DNA from: Phytomonospora sp040655735
GTDB lineage: Bacteria > Actinomycetota > Actinomycetes > Mycobacteriales > Micromonosporaceae
Direction: 5' to 3'
Length of the DNA: 64,000 nucleotides
Assembly (NCBI RefSeq): GCF_040655735.1
Contig: NZ_JBFAKK010000001.1
Coordinates: 434,001 to 498,000 of the forward strand
Each line of letters starts with the position of its first letter. Position 1 is the first letter of the stretch. The notes under the pieces were generated by a model. It ran no database searches. It saw nothing but the letters and a program-made list of their open reading frames with translations, and was not told the origin of the DNA. Positions 16,879 to 25,921 of the stretch are shown piece by piece. The position numbers and the translations under genes are program-made.

Positions 16879-19574
16879 GGATCGAGTCCGCACACCGACT
16901 GCGCGGCCCCAACCGCTACCTGCCTCGACCGGTCGTCACCGTCCGCGTCGAACTGGACGAGCTCACCGAGCGCGAGACGACCGACCACCCCGGTTTCACC
17001 GAGGCGCTGCTGGCGATGCTGCCCGGACTCGCCGGACACCACTGCGCCGGCGACCGCCCGGGCGGATTCGTCAAGCGCCTCCACGGCGGCACCTACTTCG
17101 GGCACGTCGCCGAGCACATCGCGCTCGAACTCTCCGCGATGATCGGCCGTGACGTCACCTTCGGACGGACCACGCTGGCCGGCCCCGCGGGCTGCTACGA
17201 CGTGGTCATGGAGTGCCCGCGCGACGAACCGCCCTCCTCGGTCGTCCCGCGCGCGCTCATCGAGCTGGCCGCCGGCATCGTCGACACGCTGATCGCCGGC
17301 GGCGAACCCGAGTGGCAGACCGAGCTCGCCTCGATCCGCGCGGTCCACGAGAGCGAGCGCCCCGGTCCCAGCACCGAGGCGATCGCCGCCGCCGCGCGCC
17401 GTCGCGAGATCCCGGTCGAACGCGTCGGACGCCTCGGTCTGCTGCGCCTGGGCTACGGCCGGCACCGCCGCCTGGTCTGGGCCGCGATGACCGACCGGAC
17501 GCCGGCCGTGGGCACCGACATCGTCGGCGACAAGCAGCTGACGCGGGAGTTCCTGGCCGCCGCGGGCATCCCGGTCCCGACCGGGCAGGTCGCCCACAGC
17601 GTCCAGGACGCGATGGGGCTGCTCGCCGAACTCGGCGCTCCGCTGGTCGTCAAGCCGCGCAAGGGGAGGCAGGGAAACCACGTCTACCTGGACCTGTGCA
17701 CCCCGCGCGAGATCACCACCGCCTTCGCCGAGGCCTCGCGCGACGGCGACGTGCTCGTCGAGCGGCAGTTCGAGGGCCGCGACTACCGGGTCCTCATGGT
17801 GGCCGGTGAGGTCGTCGCCGCCGCCGAGCGCCGCCCGGCGCACGTGGTCGGCGACGGTGTCCACGACATCGCCGCGCTCGTCGAACTCGTCAACGCCGAC
17901 CCCAGGCGCGGCGAGCACCACGACCGCGCGCTCACCCGGCTCAGGCTCGACGCGGGCGCCCTGCGCCTGCTCGCGGAGCAGGGCCGCTCGCCCGCGTCCG
18001 TGCCAGCGGTGGGAGAGACGGTGTGGCTGTGCGCCAACGCCAACCTCTCCACGGGCGGCACCAGCCGCGACGTCACCGACGAGGTGCACCCCGACGTCGC
18101 CGAACTCTGCCGCCGGACGGTCGCGGCCGTCGGCATGGACGTCGCGGGCATCGACCTGCGGCTCCCCGACATCGCCGAACCGCTCGAACCGACCTCGGCG
18201 GACAAGCCGGCCACCGCCGGAGTCATCGAGGTCAACGCCGCGCCGGGCCTGCGGATGCACCTGTCGCCCTCGGCGGGCAGGGCCCGGCGGGTCGGGACGG
18301 CGATCGTCGACGCCATGTACCCGCCCGGGACACCGACGCGCATCCCGATCGTCTCGGTGACCGGCACGAACGGCAAGACGACCACGACCCGGCTCATCGC
18401 CCACCTCCTCGGCGATGACGGGCGGCGTGTCGGGGTGACCACCTCGGACGGCGTGTACATCGACGGCCGGCTCGTGCACCGTGCCGACGCGACCGGCCCG
18501 GCATCGGCCGACATGATCCTCGGCGACCCGACCGTCGACATCGCGGTCCTGGAGACCGCCCGGGGCGGGATCGTCCGCCGCGGCCTCGGCTACGAGTGGT
18601 CCGACGTCGGTGTCATCACCAACATCGAGGCCGACCACCTCGGACAGGACGGGATCTCCACCATCGAGGACCTCGTCGACGTCAAGAGCCTGGTCGCCGA
18701 ACGGATCCGCGACGGCGGCGCGCTCGTCCTCAACGCCGACGACGCCGACACCGTCGAGATCGCCCGCCGCAGGCCGGTCCGGGCGGCGTACAAGGACCAG
18801 ATCTGGTTCGGCACCGACTCCGACAACCCCGTCATCACCGACCACCTGCGCGCCGGCGGCCGCGCCTTCCTCGCCGAAGGCGACCGCCTGGTCGAGGCGA
18901 CCGGTCCGCGTCGCGAGGTGCTGATGCATCTCGCCGACATCCCCGGTTCCTTCGACGGGAAGGCACCGCACGCGGTCGCCAACGCGCTCGCGGCCGTAGC
19001 CGCCGCGCGCGCCCTCGGCGTGCCGGCCGAGGTGGTCGCCGCGAAGCTGCGCTCCTTCGACCCGTGGACGGGAAACCCGGGCCGCAGCATGCTGTGGAAC
19101 CTCGACGGCGTGGACCTGCTCGTCGACTACGCGCACAACGCGCCCGGCCTGGCCGCCATGGCCGACACCGTCGCCGGGATCTGGGACGGTGCCGTCGCCG
19201 CGGTCACATTCCCCGGGGACCGTCGCGACGACCTGCTGGAAGCCTCCGCGCGGGCCGTGGCCGAGGGCTTCGACCGCGTCGTCGTCTACGAGGACGTCGA
19301 CAAGCGCGGGCGCGGCGCCGGTGAGACTGCCGCGCTGATCCGCGACACCGTGGCCGCGCACCGCCCTGCGGTGGACTGCCGGGTGGAGCCGGGGATGGAG
19401 GAGGCGCTGCCCGCCGCCATGGCACTGGCCCAGCCGGGCGAGGTCGTGCTGCTGACCTACGAGAAGCTCGCGCCGGCCGTGGCGCTGCTGGAGTCGCTGG
19501 GCGCCACTCCGGTGACCGCGCCCAGGCTGTTCACGTTCACTCCGGCGGTCACGGAGGCCATCGGGCGCGGGTAG
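16875..19574 (+). CDS. cphA: Cyanophycin synthetase
   Basis: 899 residues. It makes cyanophycin (poly-aspartate with arginine side chains) from Asp, Arg and ATP without a ribosome. After an N-terminal region, an ATP-grasp domain (about residues 200-480, with VVKPRKGRQGNHV and VIEVNAAPGLRMH) adds Asp. A Mur-ligase-like domain begins at VTGTNGKTTTTR (about 494-505) and adds Arg. HNAPGL and the Mur C-terminal domain follow. The length is normal. The ATG follows GGAGGA and overlaps the cyanophycinase stop by ATGA. It stores nitrogen as cytoplasmic granules. The neighbouring nitrate reductase would supply nitrogen; co-regulation is inferred. Confidence 0.95.
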   Translation: MRIESAHRLRGPNRYLPRPVVTVRVELDELTERETTDHPGFTEALLAMLPGLAGHHCAGDRPGGFVKRLHGGTYFGHVAEHIALELSAMIGRDVTFGRTTLAGPAGCYDVVMECPRDEPPSSVVPRALIELAAGIVDTLIAGGEPEWQTELASIRAVHESERPGPSTEAIAAAARRREIPVERVGRLGLLRLGYGRHRRLVWAAMTDRTPAVGTDIVGDKQLTREFLAAAGIPVPTGQVAHSVQDAMGLLAELGAPLVVKPRKGRQGNHVYLDLCTPREITTAFAEASRDGDVLVERQFEGRDYRVLMVAGEVVAAAERRPAHVVGDGVHDIAALVELVNADPRRGEHHDRALTRLRLDAGALRLLAEQGRSPASVPAVGETVWLCANANLSTGGTSRDVTDEVHPDVAELCRRTVAAVGMDVAGIDLRLPDIAEPLEPTSADKPATAGVIEVNAAPGLRMHLSPSAGRARRVGTAIVDAMYPPGTPTRIPIVSVTGTNGKTTTTRLIAHLLGDDGRRVGVTTSDGVYIDGRLVHRADATGPASADMILGDPTVDIAVLETARGGIVRRGLGYEWSDVGVITNIEADHLGQDGISTIEDLVDVKSLVAERIRDGGALVLNADDADTVEIARRRPVRAAYKDQIWFGTDSDNPVITDHLRAGGRAFLAEGDRLVEATGPRREVLMHLADIPGSFDGKAPHAVANALAAVAAARALGVPAEVVAAKLRSFDPWTGNPGRSMLWNLDGVDLLVDYAHNAPGLAAMADTVAGIWDGAVAAVTFPGDRRDDLLEASARAVAEGFDRVVVYEDVDKRGRGAGETAALIRDTVAAHRPAVDCRVEPGMEEALPAAMALAQPGEVVLLTYEKLAPAVALLESLGATPVTAPRLFTFTPAVTEAIGRG

Positions 19575-19714
19575 GGGACCGGTTCGCGGGCTCCCGGGCG
19601 GCGGAAGTGGGTCGCCGCCCGGGTTCGCTCCGCGGTGGCACCGGCTTCGGCCCGGGTTCGGCCGGCGCCGGTAGACTCGCGGCCGCCCCGCCCGTCTCCC
19701 CGCCGAGGCCGCCC

Positions 19715-20323
19715 ATGAACCAGCGACTGCTCACCTTTCTGCGCCCGGCCCTCGGTCTGCTCGCCGTGCTCGCCGCACAGTGGACGCTCCGGCTCGGCGC
19801 GCGCGAGGCCGCGCTGGTCGAGTGGGACTGCGGCGGCGGAAGGTGCGGGACCAACGACTTCGCGGGAGCCGCCCCCGTGCTCGGCGTCCTCGCCCTGGTG
19901 GCCGGCGCGTACCTGTTGCTGCCGAAGAGCCGCCGTGCCCTCGCCGCGCCACTCGTCGTGATCGGCACCGCCGTGTGCGTCGTCATCGGCCTCGAAGAGG
20001 GGATCGCCGAGGGCAACATCGAGCGCGACGGCGACTCGTACTTCTTCATGTTCGGCGGCCTCGACAGCCGCAACCTGGAGATCGCGATGGCGGTGCTCGC
20101 CGTCGCGGCGGTCGCCGTCTGGGCCTTCCTGGCGTTTCGAGGGGCGCCGAGGCCGTCCGTGCCGCGAACCGAGACCGCCGCCGAGTCCGCTCCCGCCATG
20201 CCCGAGCCGGACCGTGAGGACGAGCGGACGGCGCGGGTCATCGCTCAGCTGACGCGGCTGCGCGAGTCGGGGGAGATCGACGGGCCGACCTACGACCTGG
20301 CCGTCGCCAAGCTCATGCGCTAG
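19715..20323 (+). CDS. Membrane protein with SHOCT-like C-terminus
   Basis: 202 residues from the ATG at 19715; an upstream in-frame ATG exists but would add only low-complexity sequence. Three to four membrane segments are visible (about 5-22, 48-66, 75-90, 120-140), followed by a Pro/Glu-rich linker. A C-terminal helix pair, IAQLTRLRESGEIDGPTYD, resembles the SHOCT domain, a short oligomerisation motif. The short CGGGRC loop is predicted to be extracytoplasmic. The function is unknown. The 3' end overlaps the converging TetR gene by 11 bases. Confidence 0.72.
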   Translation: MNQRLLTFLRPALGLLAVLAAQWTLRLGAREAALVEWDCGGGRCGTNDFAGAAPVLGVLALVAGAYLLLPKSRRALAAPLVVIGTAVCVVIGLEEGIAEGNIERDGDSYFFMFGGLDSRNLEIAMAVLAVAAVAVWAFLAFRGAPRPSVPRTETAAESAPAMPEPDREDERTARVIAQLTRLRESGEIDGPTYDLAVAKLMR

Positions 20324-20981
20324 ACCCCAGCATCCCGGCGACGATCCGCGACAGCAGGGCGGGGAAGCGGTCGGCGTCGGCCGGCCCGGCGGTCGCGGCG
20401 AAGGCGGCCGCGAGCATCGGATGGGAGCCGTCGGCGGCGACGCGGGCCAGGTAGGCGGCCTGCCGCCGGACGTAGTCGCTGTCGGCGTGCGCTTCGTGAT
20501 GGGCGTACATCGCCACGGCGGCGTTGAGCATCGCGAAGGCCTCGAGTTTGGCGGTGGCGGCGAGCGGGTGTCCGTCGAGGACGCTGAGGAACCGCTCGAG
20601 CAGGTCCGCGCCCGCCGGGCCGAGGCTCGCCCGCGTCATCACCAGCTCCGGCAGCCACGGGTGGCGGCGCATGATGGCCAGCCCCTGCACTCCCAGCGCG
20701 GTGAGGTCGGCCACGGGGTCGCCGCTCGGCGGTTCGAAGACGTACTCGGCGGCGGTGGCGTCGGCCATCAGGTCGAGTATGTCGTCGCGGTTGGCGACGT
20801 AGCGGTAGAGGGAGGCCGCGCCGGTCCCGAGCTCGGCGGCGACGCGGCGCATGGACACCGCCTCCAGGCCGTCGCGGTCGGCGAGGGCGATGGCGGCCGC
20901 GGTGATCTCGGCGCGGCTGCGCTCGGCGGGTCTCCCCACGGCCGAGTGCTCGGGCCGCACCCAGATGACCTCGTCGGACAT
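20313..20981 (-). CDS. TetR-family transcriptional repressor
   Basis: 222 residues. The N-terminal helix-turn-helix reads SMRRVAAELGTGAASLYRYVANRDDILDLM. The C-terminal ligand-binding part is of the TetR_C type with several aromatic and His residues. The ATG at 20981 follows GAGGGGAAG. It is divergent from an alpha/beta hydrolase, with a palindromic operator in the 82-base gap, so it probably represses that gene and itself. The ligand may be the hydrolase substrate; this is inference. Confidence 0.9.
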   Translation of the reverse strand: MSDEVIWVRPEHSAVGRPAERSRAEITAAAIALADRDGLEAVSMRRVAAELGTGAASLYRYVANRDDILDLMADATAAEYVFEPPSGDPVADLTALGVQGLAIMRRHPWLPELVMTRASLGPAGADLLERFLSVLDGHPLAATAKLEAFAMLNAAVAMYAHHEAHADSDYVRRQAAYLARVAADGSHPMLAAAFAATAGPADADRFPALLSRIVAGMLGSSA

Positions 20982-21031
20982 GTCTTCCCCTCTCGGCGTT
21001 TGCGAACACCGTACCCGATCGGCTAGCCTAA

Positions 21032-21052
21032 TTTGCGAACGTCGTTCGCGAA
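21032..21052. promoter_or_regulatory. Probable TetR operator (palindrome)
   Basis: TTTGCGAAC-GTC-GTTCGCGAA contains the perfect palindrome GCGAAC-N3-GTTCGC (21035-21049), placed just before the hydrolase start. A second TTTGCGAAC half-site lies at 20999-21007, next to a TACGGT hexamer on the minus strand (21008-21013) that could be the repressor's own -10. The arrangement fits autoregulated control of both genes. Confidence 0.75.
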
Positions 21053-21063
21053 AGGATTGATCC

Positions 21064-21987
21064 ATGGCCACCCGCCACACCGAGAACGGTCCGATGACCA
21101 TCGCCTACGAAGACCACGGAGGCCGAGGCGGCGACCCCCTGCTGCTCATCATGGGCCTGGCCGTCACCCGCTTCTGGTGGCCGCCGGGCCTCATCGGCAT
21201 GCTCATCGCCCACGGCTTCCACGTCGCCACCTACGATCACCGCGACTCCGGCGAATCCAGCCGCTGGCCGGAGGAGAAGCACGGCAACCCCATCACCTCC
21301 CTGTTCCGCAAGCGCCCCGCCGCCTACACCGCCGAGGACCTCGCCGACGACGGCGCCGCGGTCCTCGACGCGCTCGGCTGGGACAGCGCGCACCTCTTCG
21401 GCCACTCCATGGGGGGACTCGTCGCCCAGCACATCGCGCTGCGCCACCCCGAACGCGTCCGGACCCTCACCACCTCCGCCGCGGTGCCCAGCGGCGCCCG
21501 GTCCCGCGACCTGATCCGCTACATCCGGCCCGGCGTCCTGGTCTCCATGGCGTCGCGGCGCGTCCCCGACGGGCCCGAGGGTGCGGTCACCGCCGCCGTG
21601 GAGATCGCCCGCAGGCTCGCCTCGCCCGGCCACGCCTTCGATGAGGAGGGCGCGCGCAACTCCGCCGAACGCGACCGCGTCAGCGGATTCCGCGACCGGC
21701 ACGCGCAGGCCCGCCAGACCGGCGCCCGCTGGAGCGGGCCCGCGCTGAGCGAGCTGCGCGCGCCCCTGCTCGCCTTCCACGGCGAGGCCGATCCGCTGCT
21801 GCGCCTCGGCGCGGCCCGCGACCTCGCCGCCGCCGCGCCCGACGCCCAGCTGATCCTCCTGCCGGGCGTCGGACACGACCTGCCTAAGGCGCTGTGGCCT
21901 CGCTACGCGTCCGCCGTTCGCGGGCACGCCGATCGAAGGGCGTCACCGCCACGACGGCCAATGCCGTCGCCACCAGCCCGGCGCTGA
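21064..21987 (+). CDS. Alpha/beta-hydrolase
   Basis: 307 residues of the alpha/beta-hydrolase fold. The nucleophile elbow is FGHSMGG, preceded by the oxyanion-region LLIMGL and YDHRDSGES. An Asp in GEADPL and a His in GVGHDLP complete the probable triad. A ribosome binding site AAAGGA precedes the ATG. It is divergent from the TetR gene. The C-terminal tail after the catalytic His is rich in Arg/Pro and overlaps the converging MFS gene by 104 bases, so the last 30 or so residues may be non-essential. The substrate is unknown. Confidence 0.88.
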   Translation: MATRHTENGPMTIAYEDHGGRGGDPLLLIMGLAVTRFWWPPGLIGMLIAHGFHVATYDHRDSGESSRWPEEKHGNPITSLFRKRPAAYTAEDLADDGAAVLDALGWDSAHLFGHSMGGLVAQHIALRHPERVRTLTTSAAVPSGARSRDLIRYIRPGVLVSMASRRVPDGPEGAVTAAVEIARRLASPGHAFDEEGARNSAERDRVSGFRDRHAQARQTGARWSGPALSELRAPLLAFHGEADPLLRLGAARDLAAAAPDAQLILLPGVGHDLPKALWPRYASAVRGHADRRASPPRRPMPSPPARR

Positions 21988-23065
21988 CCCACAGCGGCGA
22001 ACGGAAACCGAGGCCCGCGCCGATCGTCAGGCCGCCGAGCCACGGACCCAGCGCGCCGCCGACGTTGAACGCCGCCGTCGCGAATCCTCCCGCGAGGGTC
22101 GGCGCCGATCCCGCCGCGTACATCGCGCGCGCGATCAGCGTCGACCCCACCGCGAACGACAACGTCGCCTGCACCGGAACCAGGACCACGGCCGCCACAC
22201 CGCTCCCGGCCGACACCGCGAACAGCGCCCAGCCCGCGAGCAGGGCGAGCCCGCCGACCACGACGAGCCGCACCGGCCGGGTATCGGCGAAGCGCCCGCC
22301 CAGCGTCACACCGAGGAAGGAACCGACGCCGAACAGCGCCAGCATCGCCGGCACCCACGCCTCCCTGATCCCCGCGACCGAGGTCAGCAGCGGAGCCAGA
22401 TACGTGAACGCGCAGAACGTCGCGCCGTTGACCAGCGCGCCCAGCAGCAGGGTGACCAGCAGACCGGGGTCCCGCAGCGCCCGCAGCTCCCGGCGGGCGT
22501 TCGTGCTCGCCGACGGCGCAGGGCCGGACGGAACCGAGCGGAAGACGGCGACGACGGCCGGCACCGACACCGCCGCGACCGCCCAGAAGGCCGAACGCCA
22601 GCCCCAGTGCTGGCCGAGCAGCGCGCCCGCGGGAACGCCCGCGACGCACGCGATGGTGACCCCGCCCAGCAGCGCGGAGGTCGCCTTTCCCCTGGCGCCG
22701 GCGGGGACGAGCGCGCTCGCGGTGGCCAGCGCCACGGCCAGGAAGCCGGCGTTGGCCAGCGCGCCGACCACCCGCGTGGTCAGGAGCACCGCGTAGCTGG
22801 TGGTGAGCGCGCCGAGGACGTGCACGAGCAGGAAGGTGACGAGGAAGACGAGCAGCGCCCTGCGCCGAGACCAGCGCAGGCTGAGGATCGCCATGAGCGG
22901 CGCCCCGGCGATCATTCCGGCGGCGAAGGCCGAGGTGAGGTTTCCGGCCGCCGGGACGGACACCGACATGTCGGCGGCGATGTCGGGCACCAGGCCCGCG
23001 AGCATGAACTCCGAAGTGCCCTGCGCGAAGACCGCGAGGGCTAGCATGTAGACGGCGATGGGCAT
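21884..23065 (-). CDS. MFS drug exporter, Cmx/CmrA (chloramphenicol efflux) type
   Basis: 393 residues with about 12 membrane segments. The N-terminus MPIAVYMLALAVFAQGTSEF, and then GLVPDIA with the SVPAAG and AGMIAGAPLMA segments, closely resembles the Cmx/CmrA chloramphenicol exporters of actinobacteria; the length also fits. The ATG at 23065 follows CGGAG. The 3' end overlaps the converging hydrolase gene. Actual drug specificity cannot be read from sequence. Confidence 0.87.
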   Translation of the reverse strand: MPIAVYMLALAVFAQGTSEFMLAGLVPDIAADMSVSVPAAGNLTSAFAAGMIAGAPLMAILSLRWSRRRALLVFLVTFLLVHVLGALTTSYAVLLTTRVVGALANAGFLAVALATASALVPAGARGKATSALLGGVTIACVAGVPAGALLGQHWGWRSAFWAVAAVSVPAVVAVFRSVPSGPAPSASTNARRELRALRDPGLLVTLLLGALVNGATFCAFTYLAPLLTSVAGIREAWVPAMLALFGVGSFLGVTLGGRFADTRPVRLVVVGGLALLAGWALFAVSAGSGVAAVVLVPVQATLSFAVGSTLIARAMYAAGSAPTLAGGFATAAFNVGGALGPWLGGLTIGAGLGFRSPLWVSAGLVATALAVVAVTPFDRRARERRTRSEATAP

Positions 23066-23299
23066 GAGAAGACTCCGTGACCGCGAGGTGGACGCGGCGG
23101 CTGGCGGGTGCCGGCGGCCGGTGACCGTGCGCGATCCGGTGGCGGAGCCGAAGAGTGCCCGAATACCCGGCTGGAGACGTGAGGTCTCAGCGCGAGGTCG
23201 ACGACGGGCGGCCACCGGAACGCGGTGGCCTGCGTCTGGACGCCTCGGGACTGGACATGGCGGCGACGCTAGCTTGCGGGGTCGGTGCGGCGCAAGGAT

Positions 23300-23854
23300 T
23301 TAACGGCCGTCTTCGGCGAGTTCGCGTTCCATCGCGACGCCCGCCAGGGTCGTCCCGTCGGGGAGCGGGAGGTCTTCGCGGCCGACCTCGCGGAACCCGA
23401 AGGCCTGGTAGAGGGGCACTCCAGGAAGGGTGGCCATCAGCACCAGCGAGCGGTAGCCGTCGGCGGCGGCGTCCTGCGCGCAGGAGGTGAGGATCGCGCG
23501 GCCGAGGCCGCGCCGGGCGAAGTCCCCGCGGACGAACATCGCGCGCACCCGTGCCGGCTCGGTCGCGGGGTCGAGGAGGCGCGCGTCACCGGACTGGTCA
23601 CCGGACCCGGTGTAGAGCTTGTCGCGCTTGCTCCAGCCGCCGCAGGCGACGATCTCGCCCTCGGCCTCGTGGACGTAGTAGGTCCCGTCGTCGATGAGCA
23701 TGGTGTCGGGGACGGTGAGGAACCTCGCGGCGGCCGCGGTGTCGCGCTCGTCGTGGAAGAGCGGGAACAGTTCCTCGACGGAGCGGCGCATCAGCGCCGC
23801 GATCTTCGGCACGTCCGCGGGGACGGCCTTGCGCTGGGGAGGTCGCGTGCTCAC
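23300..23854 (-). CDS. GNAT-family N-acetyltransferase
   Basis: 184 residues. The acetyl-CoA-binding motif is visible as RAMFVRGDFARRGLGRAIL, followed by YQAFGFREV. The N-terminal half fits an acetyltransferase with HDERDT and YYVHEAEGEIVACGGW. It transfers an acetyl group to an unknown amine. The GTG at 23854 is the best start, though the ribosome binding site is weak. It lies between the GH30 and MFS genes on the same strand, with 73- and 234-base gaps. The gap to the MFS gene holds a GAGAC-N5-GTCTC inverted repeat (23173-23187) and nothing else recognisable. Confidence 0.84.
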   Translation of the reverse strand: MSTRPPQRKAVPADVPKIAALMRRSVEELFPLFHDERDTAAAARFLTVPDTMLIDDGTYYVHEAEGEIVACGGWSKRDKLYTGSGDQSGDARLLDPATEPARVRAMFVRGDFARRGLGRAILTSCAQDAAADGYRSLVLMATLPGVPLYQAFGFREVGREDLPLPDGTTLAGVAMERELAEDGR

Positions 23855-23927
23855 GCCGGTGATCTTTCCATCGGCGGCGGCCGATGTGAAGGGTCCGCGG
23901 GCGTGTCCGCTCGCGGACCCCGGATAC

Positions 23928-25802
23928 CTAGGTGAAGGTCCACTTCTGGTTGGCGGCGCCGGTGCAGCTCCACAGCTGCAGGCGGGCGCCGTCGGCGCTG
24001 CTGTTCCCGGTGACGTCGGCGCACTTGCCGGCCGCCGGGTTCGTGAGGTCCCTGGTGGAGGCGTTGTAGGCCCACTGCTGATTGGGTGTGCCCGAGCAGG
24101 TCCACAACTGGAGCGTGGTGCCGTCGGCGGTGCCGTGTGCGGTCGCGTCGAGGCACTTGCCGAGCGCGCGCACCGTCCCGTCGCCGGGACGCGACCACTG
24201 CTGGGCGCCGGATCCGTTGCAGGTGTACAGCTGCACGGCGGACCCGTCGGCGCTGCTGCCACCGGCCACGTCCATGCACTTGCCGGCCAGGCCGGTCACC
24301 TGCCCGCCGGTGGGGCCGCCGCCGGGCGTGCCCGACCAGGTGAACGTCGCCGTCGTGCGGGCCGGGAGGCTGTAGGTGAAGGACTGGCCGCCCCAGTTGA
24401 CGCGCACGGTCTGGGCCGAGCCGCCGCCGTTGTGCGCGATGAGCGCCTTGGAGCCGTCGGGGTTGCGCCAGGCCACGTTCGGGACGGTGCCGTTGGCCGT
24501 GGAGTCGACGCGGTGGGCTCCCGGCTTGACGAACTTGGTCAGGTGCCCGGTCGTGTAGTACTCGATCGTGTAGTCGACCTGCCCGGCTCGCGGGCCGCCC
24601 TCCTGGACGGTGACCAGGCCGGTGCAGGTGCCGCAGCCGCCGTTGTGCGGGCCCATGTTCTGGTTGAGCGCCAGGCTCCACTTGACCAGGCTGCCGCTCC
24701 AGTTGCGCGTGTAGTTGACGATGTCGGCGAGGTCCTCGTTGTGCTGGTTGGAGACCCAGGTGCCGCCGGAGTGCTCGGTGCTGAACTGCTTCACGCCCGG
24801 GTACTGGCCGTGCACCTGCGAACCGACGGCCGGGTCGCCGAAGTAGCCGTGCCAGGCGATCCCGCCGAACAGGGGGTCGTTGCGCAGTGCCGCGTCGGCG
24901 AGGATCTGCCCGCCGAAGTTCGGGTAGTCGCCGTAGTTCCAGTCGTGCACCAGGACCTTGGTGCTCAGGCCCGCGGCCCGGAAGGCCGGATAGACGTGGT
25001 TCTTGGTGAACTCGATCAGGCCCGAGGCGTTCCAGCTCATGCCCGGGTAGTTCATCGCGGTGGGGTTTCCCGACTGGCAGCAGTTGGGCTCGTTCTGCAC
25101 CGAGATGTAGTTCACCGCGACGCCGGCGGCCTGGTAGCTCTGCACGTACTTGACCAGGTACTGGGCGTAGGCGGGGTAGTACTCCCACTTGAGCCAGCCC
25201 ATCTGGTCCATCCGGCCGTTGTCCTTCATCCAGCCCGGCGCGCTCCACGGGACGCCTTTGACGCGCAGTGCCGGGTTGAGCGACTTCGCCTGCTGGGTGA
25301 GCAGCCGGACTCCTGTGTCGTAGCCGTTGGTGTTGAAGTCGGACAGGTCGCAGCAGGTGTCGTCGAGCGAGACCATGCCGGGCCGCGAGAGGTCCGAGGC
25401 GCCGATGGGGTTGCGTACGAAGGAGAGGCCGATGCCCTCGGTCGGCGAGAAGAGCTTGCGCATCACCGCGTCGCGGGTGGTGGCGCTGATCGGGCCGCCG
25501 CGCATGAGGTAGGCGGTGGTGTCGGTGATGGAGGCGCCGCCGCCCTCGAACTGCTGGTAGGTGGTGCCCTCGTTGACGGTGATGGTGTTGCCGCCGCTGC
25601 CAGGGGCGCCGAACGCGATCGCCGGCTGCTGCTGGAGGCCGCGCGTGACGACGCGGCCACCGCCGTCGGACGTGGTCGTCAGCCAGACGTCGACCCGCTC
25701 GCCGGCCGCGCCGGCGGGGGGTGGGGAGACGGTGGTTCCTAATGCGGCCAGGCAGACGGCGACGATGCCGATGCCGAGCGCGCGTCGGGGTGTCGGGTGC
25801 AT
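23928..25802 (-). CDS. Secreted GH30-family glycoside hydrolase with ricin-type lectin domain
   Basis: 624 residues. A Sec signal peptide (about 1-33) ends near AGAA-GE. The GH30 barrel (about 55-400) has the acid/base Glu238 in SVQNEPN and the nucleophile Glu343 in STEHSGG. A beta-sandwich segment follows, then a GTPGGGPTGG linker and a C-terminal beta-trefoil ricin B domain (about 495-624) with three QxW repeats. The protein should be exported and cut beta-linked glycans (glucan, galactan or xylan type) while binding polysaccharide. The ATG at 25802 follows GGAAGGAG. The LacI regulator lies immediately upstream, 119 bases away. Confidence 0.92.
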   Translation of the reverse strand: MHPTPRRALGIGIVAVCLAALGTTVSPPPAGAAGERVDVWLTTTSDGGGRVVTRGLQQQPAIAFGAPGSGGNTITVNEGTTYQQFEGGGASITDTTAYLMRGGPISATTRDAVMRKLFSPTEGIGLSFVRNPIGASDLSRPGMVSLDDTCCDLSDFNTNGYDTGVRLLTQQAKSLNPALRVKGVPWSAPGWMKDNGRMDQMGWLKWEYYPAYAQYLVKYVQSYQAAGVAVNYISVQNEPNCCQSGNPTAMNYPGMSWNASGLIEFTKNHVYPAFRAAGLSTKVLVHDWNYGDYPNFGGQILADAALRNDPLFGGIAWHGYFGDPAVGSQVHGQYPGVKQFSTEHSGGTWVSNQHNEDLADIVNYTRNWSGSLVKWSLALNQNMGPHNGGCGTCTGLVTVQEGGPRAGQVDYTIEYYTTGHLTKFVKPGAHRVDSTANGTVPNVAWRNPDGSKALIAHNGGGSAQTVRVNWGGQSFTYSLPARTTATFTWSGTPGGGPTGGQVTGLAGKCMDVAGGSSADGSAVQLYTCNGSGAQQWSRPGDGTVRALGKCLDATAHGTADGTTLQLWTCSGTPNQQWAYNASTRDLTNPAAGKCADVTGNSSADGARLQLWSCTGAANQKWTFT

Positions 25803-25910
25803 CCCGGGCTCCTTCCGGAGGAGTGAGACGAGCGCTGCAACAAATGAAACAAAACTGGAACACGCTCGCCGAACCAGAGAAACACGACCGTCACCCGCTG
25901 TCAAGAACCT

Positions 25911-25920
25911 GAAACATTTC
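25911..25920. promoter_or_regulatory. Candidate LacI operator
   Basis: GAAACATTTC is a near-palindrome in the 119-base gap between the LacI stop codon and the GH30 start. The gap is AT-rich compared with its surroundings. LacI-family regulators of glycoside hydrolases in actinomycetes often bind GAAA-N2-TTTC-type sites, so this is a plausible operator for the GH30 gene. Confidence 0.45.
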
Positions 25921-25921
25921 C

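Noticed and set aside
19607..19714. Longer N-terminus for the SHOCT-like membrane protein
   Set aside because: The extra 36 residues are Gly/Ala/Pro low-complexity, and the membrane protein begins naturally at the ATG at 19715.
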